The notes under the pieces are model-generated. The model was not told the DNA's origin and did no database searches. It worked only from the letters and a program-made list of their open reading frames with translations. Source: Desertimonas flava (GTDB lineage Bacteria > Actinomycetota > Acidimicrobiia > Acidimicrobiales > Ilumatobacteraceae). Taken from it: a stretch of 64,000 nucleotides of DNA. The translations under genes and the position numbers were made by a program. This document shows positions 7,508 through 15,398 of this stretch, piece after piece. Each line of letters starts with the position of its first letter. Within the stretch, counting starts at the first letter, position 1. Location: positions 186,001-250,000 of the forward strand of contig NZ_QKYK01000003.1 in the NCBI RefSeq assembly GCF_003426815.1, given 5' to 3'.

Positions 7508-9583
7508 ATGCCGATCGTCGCGCTCCTACCGTCGGATCCCGACGCGCTGGCCGTCGACGGCGGCGATCCAGCTGACCAGCTGCACGTCACGATCGCCTAC
7601 CTCGGCGACACCGACGACGGCGTCGAAGTCGACTACCAGCTGCTCGGTGACGTCGTCGACGACGTCGCCGCCAGTTACGGGCAGATCAGTGCCGAGGTGT
7701 CCGGTGTCGGCACGCTCGGCGACCAGGGCGCGGTCGTCGCGTTCCTGCAGTCCGAGACGCTCGAACGGTTCCACGACGACATCGGCTCGGCGATCGACGC
7801 CGCCGGCATCGCCATGCCCGACCAGTTCCCGTCGTTCATCGCCCACCTGACGCTCGGCTACCCCGACGACCCGGCCCCGTTCATCGCCTCGGTCCTGTCG
7901 CTCGCCGGCACCGACATCACTTTCGACCGTGTCGGCCTGATCGAAGGCGCCGCCCCCGTCGTCGAGCACGAGCTCGCCGCCCAGCCCGCCCAAGCACCCG
8001 CAGCAGCCGCTGCATCGATCCGGGAGGAAGCCATGACCACCACGATGACCGTTGCCGCGCCCGCCGGCACGTCGTTCCGCCTGATCCGCTCGACGGCGCT
8101 CGCCGCCACCCCCGCGGACACGGCTCCGCCCGTCGAGGCCGACACCGAGCCCGAGGTTGAGGTGGAGGTGGCCGCTCTCGCCGCCGAGACGGCCGCGTGG
8201 GAAGGCGTCCTCGTCGTCGAAGGCCCCATGTCCGGTGACCGCCGGCGGATCGAGCCCGGCGCGTTGACGTGGCGTGATCTGCCGTTGCCGCTGATGGTGC
8301 TGTTCGAAGCCACCCATGGACCCGACACCGTGGCGAAGGGCTCCGAGCTTGCCGGCCGCATCGACTGGATTGAACGGCGCGACAACGGCGAGGTGTGGGG
8401 CGGCGGCATCCTCGACCTGGCCTCCGAGGCCGGCAGCCGCCTGTACGACCTGATGGACAAGGAGATGCTGCGCGGCGTCTCCGTCGACCTGGACTCGACG
8501 CAGGCCAGCCTGGTCGGCGACGACGGCGAACCGCTCGACGAGCTCGCCGCCATGATGGGTCAGGGCACGATGAACCTCACGTCGGGCCGGATCATGGGCG
8601 CCACCGCGTGCGTGTTCCCGGCGTTCCAGGAGGCCGTCATCTGGCTCCGGTCGCTCGGCGACGACGGCCTGTTCGACGACGACGTGCTCGCCGAAGGCCT
8701 CGTCGCCGCCGCGGGCCCGGCGTTCGAAGGTGCGTCGGCCCGGGTGTTCACGCCGTGGCCGCACCACGCCGCGCTCGTCGCCTCGGCCGCGGGCCCGGTC
8801 GCTCCCCCGCTGGCCTGGTTCCAGCTGCCCGACAGCCCGGCCCCGGACGGCATCCGCGTGTCTCGCGAAGGTCAGGTGTACGGGTTCGCCACCGACTGGG
8901 ACTCGTTCCACATCGGTGTCGGCCGGCGTGCTCCCCGCTCGAAGTCCGGCTACCGGTACTTCTGCAACAAGCAGACGTTGACCGCCGAGGGCACGCTGGT
9001 TGCCACCGGCCCGCTGATCATGGACACGGTGCATCCGTCGCTCAAGATGAACGCGTCGGACGCCCAGGCGTTCTACGCCCACACCGGCTGCGCGGTCGCC
9101 GACGTCGCTGTGTACGAGACGGCGTTCGGCATCTACGTCGCGGGCGCGGTCCGGCCGGACGCCACCCCGGAACAGGTTCGGGCACTGCGCGGGTCGGACA
9201 TCTCGCCGGACTGGCGGCCGATCGGCGGCGGCCTCGAGTGCGTCGGCCTCGTCGCGGTCAACGTGTCCGGGTTCGTGCTGCCGATGGTCGCGTCCGCGGC
9301 CGGCGATGACTGGGCGAAGCCTGGCGTCCCGGCGATGCATCTCGACGTCGACACGGGCGAAGTGCTCGCCCTCGTCGCCGCGGGGATGGTGCGGAACACG
9401 ACGGTCGGACAGCTGCAGCGCGAGCTCGCCGATCTGCGTGCCGAGTTCGCGTCGTTCGTCGCTCAGGCCGGCCCGGTGGTGAACCGTCTGGCTGCGGAGC
9501 GTCGTGCGGCACTGGCGGCACGGCTCGGTCCGGGCCCGCGCCGGCAGCGCCGCGATGCGCTCGCCGCGCGCTTCGACGGGTGA
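7508..9583 (+). CDS. 2H phosphoesterase / capsid maturation protease fusion (691 aa)
   Basis: Residues 1-165 carry two HxT motifs, LHVTIAYLG (H26, T28) and FIAHLTLGY (H113, T115), the catalytic signature of 2H phosphoesterases (2'-5' RNA ligase-like). Residues from about 205 match actinophage prohead proteases that process the capsid (AWEGVLVVEGPMSG, MLRGVSVDL), with a long C-terminal region common to that group. An internal ATG at 8033 (M176) has a strong GGGAGG site 7 bases upstream and would give the protease alone. The 2H part may act on RNA ends or cyclic nucleotides during infection; its substrate is unknown. Confidence 0.82.
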   Translation: MPIVALLPSDPDALAVDGGDPADQLHVTIAYLGDTDDGVEVDYQLLGDVVDDVAASYGQISAEVSGVGTLGDQGAVVAFLQSETLERFHDDIGSAIDAAGIAMPDQFPSFIAHLTLGYPDDPAPFIASVLSLAGTDITFDRVGLIEGAAPVVEHELAAQPAQAPAAAAASIREEAMTTTMTVAAPAGTSFRLIRSTALAATPADTAPPVEADTEPEVEVEVAALAAETAAWEGVLVVEGPMSGDRRRIEPGALTWRDLPLPLMVLFEATHGPDTVAKGSELAGRIDWIERRDNGEVWGGGILDLASEAGSRLYDLMDKEMLRGVSVDLDSTQASLVGDDGEPLDELAAMMGQGTMNLTSGRIMGATACVFPAFQEAVIWLRSLGDDGLFDDDVLAEGLVAAAGPAFEGASARVFTPWPHHAALVASAAGPVAPPLAWFQLPDSPAPDGIRVSREGQVYGFATDWDSFHIGVGRRAPRSKSGYRYFCNKQTLTAEGTLVATGPLIMDTVHPSLKMNASDAQAFYAHTGCAVADVAVYETAFGIYVAGAVRPDATPEQVRALRGSDISPDWRPIGGGLECVGLVAVNVSGFVLPMVASAAGDDWAKPGVPAMHLDVDTGEVLALVAAGMVRNTTVGQLQRELADLRAEFASFVAQAGPVVNRLAAERRAALAARLGPGPRRQRRDALAARFDG
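8020..8035 (+). promoter_or_regulatory. Internal ribosome-binding site and start within the protease gene
   Basis: GGGAGGAAG is placed 7 bases before an in-frame ATG at 8033, exactly at the linker between the 2H and protease domains. This suggests a second, shorter product. Confidence 0.55.
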
Positions 9584-9626
9584 CGTCACCCCGGGTCTTT
9601 ACCGTCGAAATACTTCCCGACACACC

Positions 9627-9655
9627 TTGCCAACTGTCGCCCAATAGACTACAGT
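9627..9655 (+). promoter_or_regulatory. Promoter P1: TTGCCA-N17-TACAGT
   Basis: A -35 at 9627-9632 and a -10 at 9650-9655 are spaced by 17 bases. The spacer and downstream sequence (AGAGGTCAAC) are shared with P2 and P3 of this prophage, so it is a repeated, conserved promoter rather than a chance match. Confidence 0.75.
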
Positions 9656-9676
9656 AGTAGAGGTCAACCAACACCA

Positions 9677-9713
9677 CCCCCGGGAAGGGAAGCCCGGGGG
9701 CATCGAAAGGAAC
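9677..9713 (+). promoter_or_regulatory. Leader hairpin 1 with GAAAGGAAC box
   Basis: The stem CCCCCGGG/CCCGGGGG (9677-9684, 9693-9700) encloses the loop AAGGGAAG. It is followed by GAAAGGAAC at 9705-9713, the ribosome-binding box of the LPXTG gene. It is one of five such leaders. Confidence 0.75.
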
Positions 9714-9717
9714 CAAC

Positions 9718-10734
9718 GTGAGACTCCGTCGAACACTCGCGGCCGCGGCCATCGCGACCGCCATCCCGCTCGCCGTCACCGCCGGCGTAGCGTCCGCCCA
9801 CACGAACGACTCGAGCGTCGACTGCTCAGGCCTGTCCGTCACCGGCTCCGCCTACTGGGAGTCGCCGATCCTGCTGTCGGCCACCGTGAACGGTGAGACG
9901 ACCGAGTGGGCGGTGTCCGGTCCGAACTTCAACGCTCGGTTCCCGTTCAACTACGCCGGCGACAACACCTGGTCGTACTCGATCGACCCGCCCGGCAACG
10001 CACACGACGTGTCGCGTTCGGGTGTGACCGAGGGGTGTGGTGGCCCCGTCTTGACGACGACCACAGCGGTCCCGCCCGTCACCGACCCGCCCGAGACAGA
10101 TCCGCCCGAGACAGATCCTCCCGCCACCGACCCGCCAGCCCCGGTCTACGAGTTCGACCTCGACGTCGACTGCGACGACTGGTCGATCACCGCGATCACC
10201 GACGTCGTCTTCTTCATCGACGGCGGCCAGTACTACATGCCGGCCGGTACGACCGGCTACGGGTCGCAGCTGCCCGGCGACGAGACCGCGATCACGATCA
10301 ACGGTGTCACCTACAGCCTCGTTGCCGACGACTGCACGCCGCCCACCGACCCGCCGGCCACCGACCCGCCGCCGACCGACCCGCCGGCCACCGATCCCCC
10401 GGCGACCGATCCCCCGGCGACCAACCCTCCCGAGACCGATCCTCCCGCGACGGACCCCGAGCCGACGGACCCGATCGACACGACCGAACCGCCCGCGGGA
10501 CCGCCCACGACGGCAACCTCCGGCGCCGGGCCGAACACGACCGCACCCAGCGAGCCGCTCCCCGCACCGACACCGACCGACCCGGGCAACACGCCGCCCG
10601 CAGATCCGGCGCCCGCGGGCGAACTGCCCGCCACCGGTACCGGCACCGTCGTGCTCGTCGGCATCGCGGGCATCGCCCTGATCGCCGGCGCACTCGCGAT
10701 CGGCCTGACCCGCCTGCGCCGCCAGCCCTCCTAG
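9718..10734 (+). CDS. LPXTG cell-wall-anchored surface protein (338 aa)
   Basis: The protein has a basic N-terminus and hydrophobic signal peptide ending near VASA, two small beta-rich domains (about 27-105 and 140-205), Pro/Thr/Asp-rich linkers made of TDPPATDPP-type repeats, and a C-terminal sorting signal: LPATG, a hydrophobic helix, and the basic tail RLRRQPS. A host sortase would cleave LPATG and link the protein to peptidoglycan. It has its own promoter and leader hairpin and is followed by a strong terminator, so it is probably expressed during lysogeny. Likely roles are surface modification, superinfection exclusion or adhesion; none is proved. Confidence 0.85.
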   Translation: MRLRRTLAAAAIATAIPLAVTAGVASAHTNDSSVDCSGLSVTGSAYWESPILLSATVNGETTEWAVSGPNFNARFPFNYAGDNTWSYSIDPPGNAHDVSRSGVTEGCGGPVLTTTTAVPPVTDPPETDPPETDPPATDPPAPVYEFDLDVDCDDWSITAITDVVFFIDGGQYYMPAGTTGYGSQLPGDETAITINGVTYSLVADDCTPPTDPPATDPPPTDPPATDPPATDPPATNPPETDPPATDPEPTDPIDTTEPPAGPPTTATSGAGPNTTAPSEPLPAPTPTDPGNTPPADPAPAGELPATGTGTVVLVGIAGIALIAGALAIGLTRLRRQPS

Positions 10735-10755
10735 CCACGCCCGCCCTGCCCGTGA

Positions 10756-10796
10756 ACGGGCGGTCCGTGCGCCACTCAGCAGCACGGACCGCCCGT
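10756..10796 (+). terminator. Strong hairpin, 15-bp perfect stem
   Basis: ACGGGCGGTCCGTGC (10756-10770) pairs perfectly with its complement at 10782-10796 around an 11-base loop. It lies just after the LPXTG gene stop, with no U tract. It would isolate that gene from the following pair. Confidence 0.75.
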
Positions 10797-10825
10797 CTCG
10801 CGTCCGCCCACGAAAGGAGATCGTC

Positions 10826-11056
10826 GTGGACGCCTTCATCACGTCGAGCGCCCGCAAGCACGGCCTCTCCGACGACGACATCTGGAACTGCTACCGCAAC
10901 TTCCACCTCGAGCGCTGGGATGACGACGACGAGCTCTGCTGGCGCTACGGCACCGACCTCGCCGGCAACGACCTTGAGATAGCGTTTCTGACGAGATCCG
11001 ATGACGTCGACGTCATCGTTCACGCCCTGCGGGTGGCGCACCCGCCGACACCATGA
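10826..11056 (+). CDS. Possible toxin of a toxin-antitoxin pair, BrnT-like (76 aa)
   Basis: The sequence pattern (ARKHGLSDDDIWNCYRN near the N-terminus, then RYGTDLAGNDLEIAF and VDVIVHALR) resembles small actinobacterial toxin-like proteins related in layout to BrnT. GTG start with GAAAGGAG upstream, after the 15-bp hairpin. It overlaps the next gene by four bases, the usual arrangement of a two-gene module. The toxin role is inferred from pattern and gene pairing only. Confidence 0.5.
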   Translation: MDAFITSSARKHGLSDDDIWNCYRNFHLERWDDDDELCWRYGTDLAGNDLEIAFLTRSDDVDVIVHALRVAHPPTP

Positions 11057-11328
11057 AGCGATACACGCAAGCCGAGATCGACGAGATGGCCGAGAGCGGC
11101 GAGCTCGACGCGATGGTCGCACGGTCGAAGGCCCGCATCGAGGCGGGCGACCCAGCGATCCTGACGATCGACGGGCCAGCCCTCGTCGCCCTCGCCCGAG
11201 TGGCCCGCCACCCGGATGCGACCGACGAGCAGATCGACGATGCCGTCGCGGCGGCACGCAAGGCCGGGCACACCTGGACGGAGATCGAACCCGTCCTGCA
11301 CGCCGCTCGGGGCCGCGTGACGGCCTGA
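11053..11328 (+). CDS. Possible antitoxin partner (91 aa)
   Basis: The ATG overlaps the stop of the toxin-like gene (ATGA). The N-terminus MKRYTQAEIDEMAESGEL looks like the start of many small antitoxins, and the C-terminal half (DEQIDDAVAAARKAGHTWTE) resembles a helix-turn-helix segment. No certain family match. A promoter for a different operon (P2) follows immediately. Confidence 0.45.
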   Translation: MKRYTQAEIDEMAESGELDAMVARSKARIEAGDPAILTIDGPALVALARVARHPDATDEQIDDAVAAARKAGHTWTEIEPVLHAARGRVTA

Positions 11329-11353
11329 CCAGGCGCTTTTCTCGCCGCACCCC

Positions 11354-11382
11354 TTGACAACTGTAGCCGTCTAGACTACGGT
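11354..11382 (+). promoter_or_regulatory. Promoter P2: TTGACA-N17-TACGGT
   Basis: A perfect -35 at 11354-11359 is followed by a 17-base spacer and TACGGT at 11377-11382. The spacer (ACTGTAGCC, then TAGAC) and downstream GAGGGGTCAAC resemble P1. Confidence 0.8.
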
Positions 11383-11405
11383 TAGAGGGGTCAACAACTC
11401 CACCC

Positions 11406-11440
11406 CACCGGAAGGGAAGCCGGCGGGAGAGAAAGGAACC
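11406..11440 (+). promoter_or_regulatory. Leader hairpin 2 with GAAAGGAAC box
   Basis: The core stem CCGG/CCGG, extended by CC/GG pairs across an A-C mismatch, encloses the constant loop AAGGGAAG. GAAAGGAACC follows, about 6 bases before the start at 11446. Confidence 0.65.
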
Positions 11441-11445
11441 CAACG

Positions 11446-11817
11446 ATGGACACGACGCTCGCCTTCGACATCACCAAGCCGTACACGCTCGGACGGCAAC
11501 TGGTCGACGAGCACGGGATCGACCCCTCGATCGTCGAGATCGTCATGGAAGGGTTCAAGGCCCGCCAGCGCATCGAAGAGCAGCTGACGCACAAGGCCGA
11601 CGAGCTCCAAGCGATCGCCAGCCGCATCAGGCTCGCCATCGCCAACAACCTGCACGCCAACGTGTTCGCCCAGCCCGGCAGGGACGCCGTCGACATCGAA
11701 GCGTTGCTCGCCCGTCGCGCTGACGCCATCGAGCACCTGCAGCAGCTGCTCGGGATGCTGCGCACCATCAACCAGCCGGTCGCCGACGCCCTCCACAGCG
11801 CCGCGTTCGGCAGCTGA
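11446..11817 (+). CDS. Hypothetical phage protein, helical (123 aa)
   Basis: It is driven by P2 and preceded by the leader hairpin. The product is almost entirely predicted helix, with a likely coiled coil from about residue 40 to 105 (KARQRIEEQLTHKADELQA). There is no signal peptide. Family not recognised. The strong promoter suggests it is made early or in the lysogen. Confidence 0.7.
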   Translation: MDTTLAFDITKPYTLGRQLVDEHGIDPSIVEIVMEGFKARQRIEEQLTHKADELQAIASRIRLAIANNLHANVFAQPGRDAVDIEALLARRADAIEHLQQLLGMLRTINQPVADALHSAAFGS

Positions 11818-11837
11818 CCAACCATCCACCAACCACA

Positions 11838-11876
11838 GCCCCCGGGGAGGGAAGCCCCGGGGGCCCGAAAGGAACC
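11838..11876 (+). promoter_or_regulatory. Leader hairpin 3 with GAAAGGAAC box
   Basis: A 10-bp stem (11838-11847 with 11855-11864) encloses AGGGAAG and is followed by GAAAGGAAC four bases before the next start. No promoter is obvious between this copy and the upstream gene, so it may act within the P2 transcript. Confidence 0.7.
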
Positions 11877-11879
11877 CAC

Positions 11880-12221
11880 ATGCTGCAACCGCACCAAGAC
11901 GCCCGGGCACGGGCGATCGACAAATTCATGCGCGGCGTCACCTCGGTCGAACCCGACGGCGACACCGTCTACGCCGCCTGGCAGGTGGCGTCGACCTGGG
12001 CCCGCTGGAACGTCGAAGACGAGCCGTGCGACTGGTCCGGCCCGCTCGACCACATGCACTCGCCGCTCGATGCCCACCCGACCGACCCGAAGGTCCGGGA
12101 GGCGTGCACGCTGGCGTCGATCGCGGCGATCCAGCTGATGAACGCCACCCCGCATGTTGCCCTCGCGTCGATGAATGCTGAGGAACGCTGGTACGCGCTG
12201 AACGACGGGTGGGTGTCATGA
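11880..12221 (+). CDS. Hypothetical phage protein (113 aa)
   Basis: The ATG follows a leader hairpin and a strong ribosome box. The protein is soluble, Trp-rich (WQVASTWARWNVED) and predicted mostly helical. Family not recognised. It is the first gene of an overlapping chain that continues to 14623. Confidence 0.65.
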   Translation: MLQPHQDARARAIDKFMRGVTSVEPDGDTVYAAWQVASTWARWNVEDEPCDWSGPLDHMHSPLDAHPTDPKVREACTLASIAAIQLMNATPHVALASMNAEERWYALNDGWVS

Positions 12222-12514
12222 CCGACCGCACCGACCGACCGATCGTCGCCCGCCGCCCCAACGGCCCACCCGAGAAGCGAAATCAGCCGTTCGCCGTCTC
12301 GTGGTTCGCTCCCGTCGTGTACGTCCTCGACGACGGCACCGAACAGCCCGCCACCGTCGGCCCGTACTCCCGGAAGCGTGACGCCGTCGCCGGCTCGACG
12401 GAACTGACCGGGATCACGAACATGACGGCCAGCTACCACGACGGCGAGTTCTTCGGCACCCGCACCACGGTCCCGACCGTCGCGTTCCTCGAAGCCCTGC
12501 AGGCAGGCCGCTGA
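12218..12514 (+). CDS. Hypothetical phage protein (98 aa)
   Basis: The start at 12218 is chosen because its ATG overlaps the upstream stop (ATGA); an in-frame GTG three codons earlier is less likely. It is beta-rich with an N-terminal basic stretch. Family not recognised. Confidence 0.6.
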   Translation: MTDRTDRPIVARRPNGPPEKRNQPFAVSWFAPVVYVLDDGTEQPATVGPYSRKRDAVAGSTELTGITNMTASYHDGEFFGTRTTVPTVAFLEALQAGR

Positions 12515-13305
12515 TGGGCGCCTACCAAGACCGGCTCGACGCCCGACGCCAACGCCTCGAGGACCGCGCCGCGGCGACCCGGGCCGACGCCGAACAGCGA
12601 CTCGCCACGGTGCACGCCGAGTACGACGCCATCCCGTTCGGCCAGCCGATCATGGGAGCCAGCGACGCACGGCGCCGCGAGAAGCTGCGCGAGCGCACCG
12701 GCCGAGCGTTCCGCAGGCTCGACGAGGCCAAGGCGCTCGAGCAGCGCGCTGCCGCGGTCGGCACCGCCGGCATCTCGTCCGACGACGAGAACGCGGTGGC
12801 GAAGCTGCAGGCGAAGCTCGCCAAGCTGGATCGCCGCCAGGAGTTCATGAAGGCCGTGAACGGTGCGATCCGCCGCAGCGCCAAGAAGGGCGCCGACGCG
12901 CAGGTCGCCGCGATGGTCGCGCTCGGCTACGACGGCCTCGACGAGGACGTCGCCCGCAAGCTGCTCGAACCGGACTTCTGCGGCCGGATCGGGTTCCCGT
13001 CGTACGCGCTGTCGAACGGCAATGCCGAGACCCGCCGGATCCGGCTGCGCATCGCCGAGCTCGAAGCGAAGGCCGCGGCGCCAGCGATCGAAGGAGGCTC
13101 GAACGGCGACGTCAGCTGGGGTGAGGACAAGGAGTTGAACCGGATCTGGATCGCCTTCCCAGGCAAGCCTGACGACGACACACGCCGAGCGTTGAAGTCG
13201 GCCGGGTTCCGGTGGGCGCCCAGCGTGAACCGCTGGCAACGCCAGACGTCGAACGCCGCCGAGTACCACGCCAAGCGGATCGTCGAAGGCCTGGCGGCGT
13301 CATGA
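12514..13305 (+). CDS. DUF3560-domain protein (263 aa)
   Basis: Residues 1-130 are a long helical region with many Arg/Glu/Ala and the segment GISSDDENAVAKLQAKLA, characteristic of DUF3560 proteins found on phages and conjugative elements. Residues 205-260 form a second small domain ending RALKSAGFRWAPSVNRWQR, a motif seen in several mobile-element proteins. The function is unknown; such proteins often accompany anti-restriction or replication genes. The start is directly downstream of the previous stop. Confidence 0.65.
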   Translation: MGAYQDRLDARRQRLEDRAAATRADAEQRLATVHAEYDAIPFGQPIMGASDARRREKLRERTGRAFRRLDEAKALEQRAAAVGTAGISSDDENAVAKLQAKLAKLDRRQEFMKAVNGAIRRSAKKGADAQVAAMVALGYDGLDEDVARKLLEPDFCGRIGFPSYALSNGNAETRRIRLRIAELEAKAAAPAIEGGSNGDVSWGEDKELNRIWIAFPGKPDDDTRRALKSAGFRWAPSVNRWQRQTSNAAEYHAKRIVEGLAAS

Positions 13306-13739
13306 GCGGCCGCACGCTGCTCGGCTCGATCGCCTACGCCCTGTGCGCCCACGACGAGTCCGACGACCCCGACTACGGCAACGACAACATCGCCGCCTGG
13401 ATCGAGCGGCAGCTGATCGCCGACGGGCACGTCGCCGCACCGGCCCCGGGCACGCTTCCGGCCGACGCCGAAGCGATCAGCTTCGCTCGCAGCGTGGTGA
13501 CCGACCTGGACGCCGACGGCATCGAAGAAGCCGACATCTACGCCACCGAGACGTTGCGGCACCACCAGTACATGCTCGCCGGCGGCGGCGACGCCGCCTG
13601 GCTGCACATCGTCGAGCTCGACAGCGGCGGCCTGGACCACGCCTACGTCGAAGCGAACCGGTGGGGGCACAAGGCGTTCGTCCCGATCGCGCCGCCACTC
13701 GCCCACCGGCTCGCCGACCAGATCGAGTCTGCGCTGTGA
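13302..13739 (+). CDS. Hypothetical phage protein (145 aa)
   Basis: The ATG overlaps the DUF3560 gene stop (ATGA). Acidic protein with a Trp/His-rich C-terminal half (DAAWLHIVELDSGG, ANRWGHKAF). Family not recognised. Confidence 0.6.
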   Translation: MSGRTLLGSIAYALCAHDESDDPDYGNDNIAAWIERQLIADGHVAAPAPGTLPADAEAISFARSVVTDLDADGIEEADIYATETLRHHQYMLAGGGDAAWLHIVELDSGGLDHAYVEANRWGHKAFVPIAPPLAHRLADQIESAL

Positions 13740-13903
13740 GACGGGTGATACCGACCGACGCCGTCCGAGCCGAGGGCCGGTTCGAGCCCGACGGCCCGAC
13801 TGGCTTCCGGGCACAGCCGCCGTACGCCGTCGACGCTCCGCTGCGGACGACACGGGCCGAGGCGCGCGCCGACATCGACGTGGAAGCACTGGACGCTCGA
13901 TGA
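13736..13903 (+). CDS. Small hypothetical protein (55 aa)
   Basis: The GTG start overlaps the preceding stop and the end overlaps the next ATG. The short product is Arg/Asp-rich with no recognisable motif. It is supported mainly by the coupled overlaps on both sides. Confidence 0.45.
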   Translation: MRRVIPTDAVRAEGRFEPDGPTGFRAQPPYAVDAPLRTTRAEARADIDVEALDAR

Positions 13904-14088
13904 GTCTCGACGACATCATCGGCGATCGGCTGCTCTCCCACGTCCAGGCCCGCCGAATCGCCGCCGATCGTGCGATGTCTGAGGCCGAGCAGGTCGACTG
14001 CACCACGCCGCGGGCGCACAGGTTGCGCGGCCGCTACGAAGCCCTGCTCGAGATCGAGAACGACATCCGCTACGGGAGCACCCGATGA
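13900..14088 (+). CDS. Small helical hypothetical protein (62 aa)
   Basis: The ATG overlaps the previous stop and the end overlaps the next start. Predicted as two helices rich in Arg and Ala, without a known motif. Confidence 0.55.
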   Translation: MSLDDIIGDRLLSHVQARRIAADRAMSEAEQVDCTTPRAHRLRGRYEALLEIENDIRYGSTR

Positions 14089-14411
14089 GCGCCGACTACC
14101 TCACCGCTTGCGCCGAAGCCGCCGACCGCCAGGGCCTCTCGCCCGTCTGTCGGCTGCTAGCCGCCGGCTACGTGCCGTTCGCTCTCGAACAGACCGGCGG
14201 AATGATGATGTGCATACGCGTCGCCTACAGCGACGCCGGCAAACCGCACTGGGCGCCCGAGCAGGATGTCCGGTACGCGTGGGTCACGCTCGACGACGAC
14301 GGCGACGACTTCATGGTCGGCTGGTACGACGAACCCGGCGACCCCGTGCACTGGGACGTCCACCCGCTCGCCACGCTCCCGGGCGTCCTGGCCGAATGGC
14401 ACGCAGGATGA
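14085..14411 (+). CDS. Hypothetical phage protein (108 aa)
   Basis: It starts and ends in four-base overlaps. The sequence alternates beta-type segments with acidic loops (WVTLDDDGDDFMVGWYDE). Family not recognised. Confidence 0.6.
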   Translation: MSADYLTACAEAADRQGLSPVCRLLAAGYVPFALEQTGGMMMCIRVAYSDAGKPHWAPEQDVRYAWVTLDDDGDDFMVGWYDEPGDPVHWDVHPLATLPGVLAEWHAG

Positions 14412-14623
14412 TCCCCGCCCCCGTCGTCGAGCTCAACGCCCCGAGCGACTGGCTGATCGCCGACAGCGCCAAGGCGATCGCCGAGATCCGGGCGGTCATC
14501 GCCCGCCGCACCGAAGCCGCGGCGCGCTGGAAGCCCGGACCGTTGCCAGTCCGTCACGGTCGCTACCGGCCCGTCCCGACCCGCCGGCGTCGACGCTGGC
14601 ACGGCCGCGCGTTCGCTGCCTGA
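14408..14623 (+). CDS. Small basic hypothetical protein (71 aa)
   Basis: The ATG overlaps the upstream stop. The C-terminal 35 residues are strongly basic (VPTRRRRRWHGR), suggesting nucleic-acid binding. Last gene of the overlapping accessory chain. Confidence 0.5.
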   Translation: MIPAPVVELNAPSDWLIADSAKAIAEIRAVIARRTEAAARWKPGPLPVRHGRYRPVPTRRRRRWHGRAFAA

Positions 14624-14674
14624 ACCCGGCCCGACCGCCACGGCGAGTCGGAGCGTTGGCTACCCTCGCCGTGG

Positions 14675-15397
14675 ATGAGTTCACGGACCCGCGCCGCTGG
14701 CGCCACGATCGCCCTGCTCGCCGGCCTGGGAGCCGGCAGCGTCCACGCCACCACGGCCCCTGACGACACGACCGGAGAGCCGCCGCCGCCCGGAGTGTCC
14801 GTGATCGGCGATGTCGAGATCCCCGAAGGCACCGGGACCGGCGACGTCGAGGTCGTGCTGCTCGGCGCCCCGTTCGAAGACATCGCCGTGCCGTTCGTGG
14901 TGCGCAACAACACCGACGAGCCCTTGTACGGCCTCCGCGCCGAATCGACGGCGCGCGCCTCCGACGGCACCCTCGTCGCCGCCGGCCGCACGCTCGAGGT
15001 GGCACCGGTCGTCGTCCCGCCCGGCGGATACGCGTTCGGGGACGTCGCCTACCCAGCGTCGCTCGACGGGACCGAGACCCACGACCTGCAATGGTCCAGC
15101 AACGACGACCCCGGCGACGAGATCCAGGTCGACGTCGTCGAAGCCGAGCTCACTGACGACATCGCCGGACCGATGTACGTCGGCATCGCGCGCAACACGT
15201 CCGACCACGACGTGACCAGCGCGCTCACCGTGCTGGCCGCGTGCTTCGACGACGCTGGGGCGATCACCAGCATCTCGCACGCGTTCGCCGGGCACGACGG
15301 TCTCGCGGCAGGCGCCGAGGTCGGGTTCAACGTCGGCGTGTCACGGGCGGCCGACGGCTGCACGAACGCGTTGATCGCCGTCAGCGGCCGCCGATAG
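14675..15397 (+). CDS. Exported protein, possible lysogenic-conversion factor (240 aa)
   Basis: The protein begins with a signal peptide (SSRTRAAGATIALLAGLGAG, likely cleaved near SVHA). The mature part is two beta-rich domains; the first has a pattern like FxLYD domains (PFVVRNNTDEPLYGLRAES). There is no membrane anchor or sorting signal, so it is probably secreted. A TACCCT hexamer ends 8 bases before the ATG without a ribosome site, suggesting leaderless expression from its own promoter. It converges with the tail-fibre genes on the other strand, with one base between the stops. Function unknown. Confidence 0.65.
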   Translation: MSSRTRAAGATIALLAGLGAGSVHATTAPDDTTGEPPPPGVSVIGDVEIPEGTGTGDVEVVLLGAPFEDIAVPFVVRNNTDEPLYGLRAESTARASDGTLVAAGRTLEVAPVVVPPGGYAFGDVAYPASLDGTETHDLQWSSNDDPGDEIQVDVVEAELTDDIAGPMYVGIARNTSDHDVTSALTVLAACFDDAGAITSISHAFAGHDGLAAGAEVGFNVGVSRAADGCTNALIAVSGRR

Positions 15398-15398
15398 C

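Noticed and set aside
8395-9309. Plus-strand ORF of 304 codons inside the protease gene
   Set aside because: Out-of-frame Arg-rich shadow fully inside a well-supported gene.
7526-9589. Minus-strand ORF of 687 codons opposite the protease
   Set aside because: Antisense shadow; Arg/Gly/Asp/His-rich without any domain.
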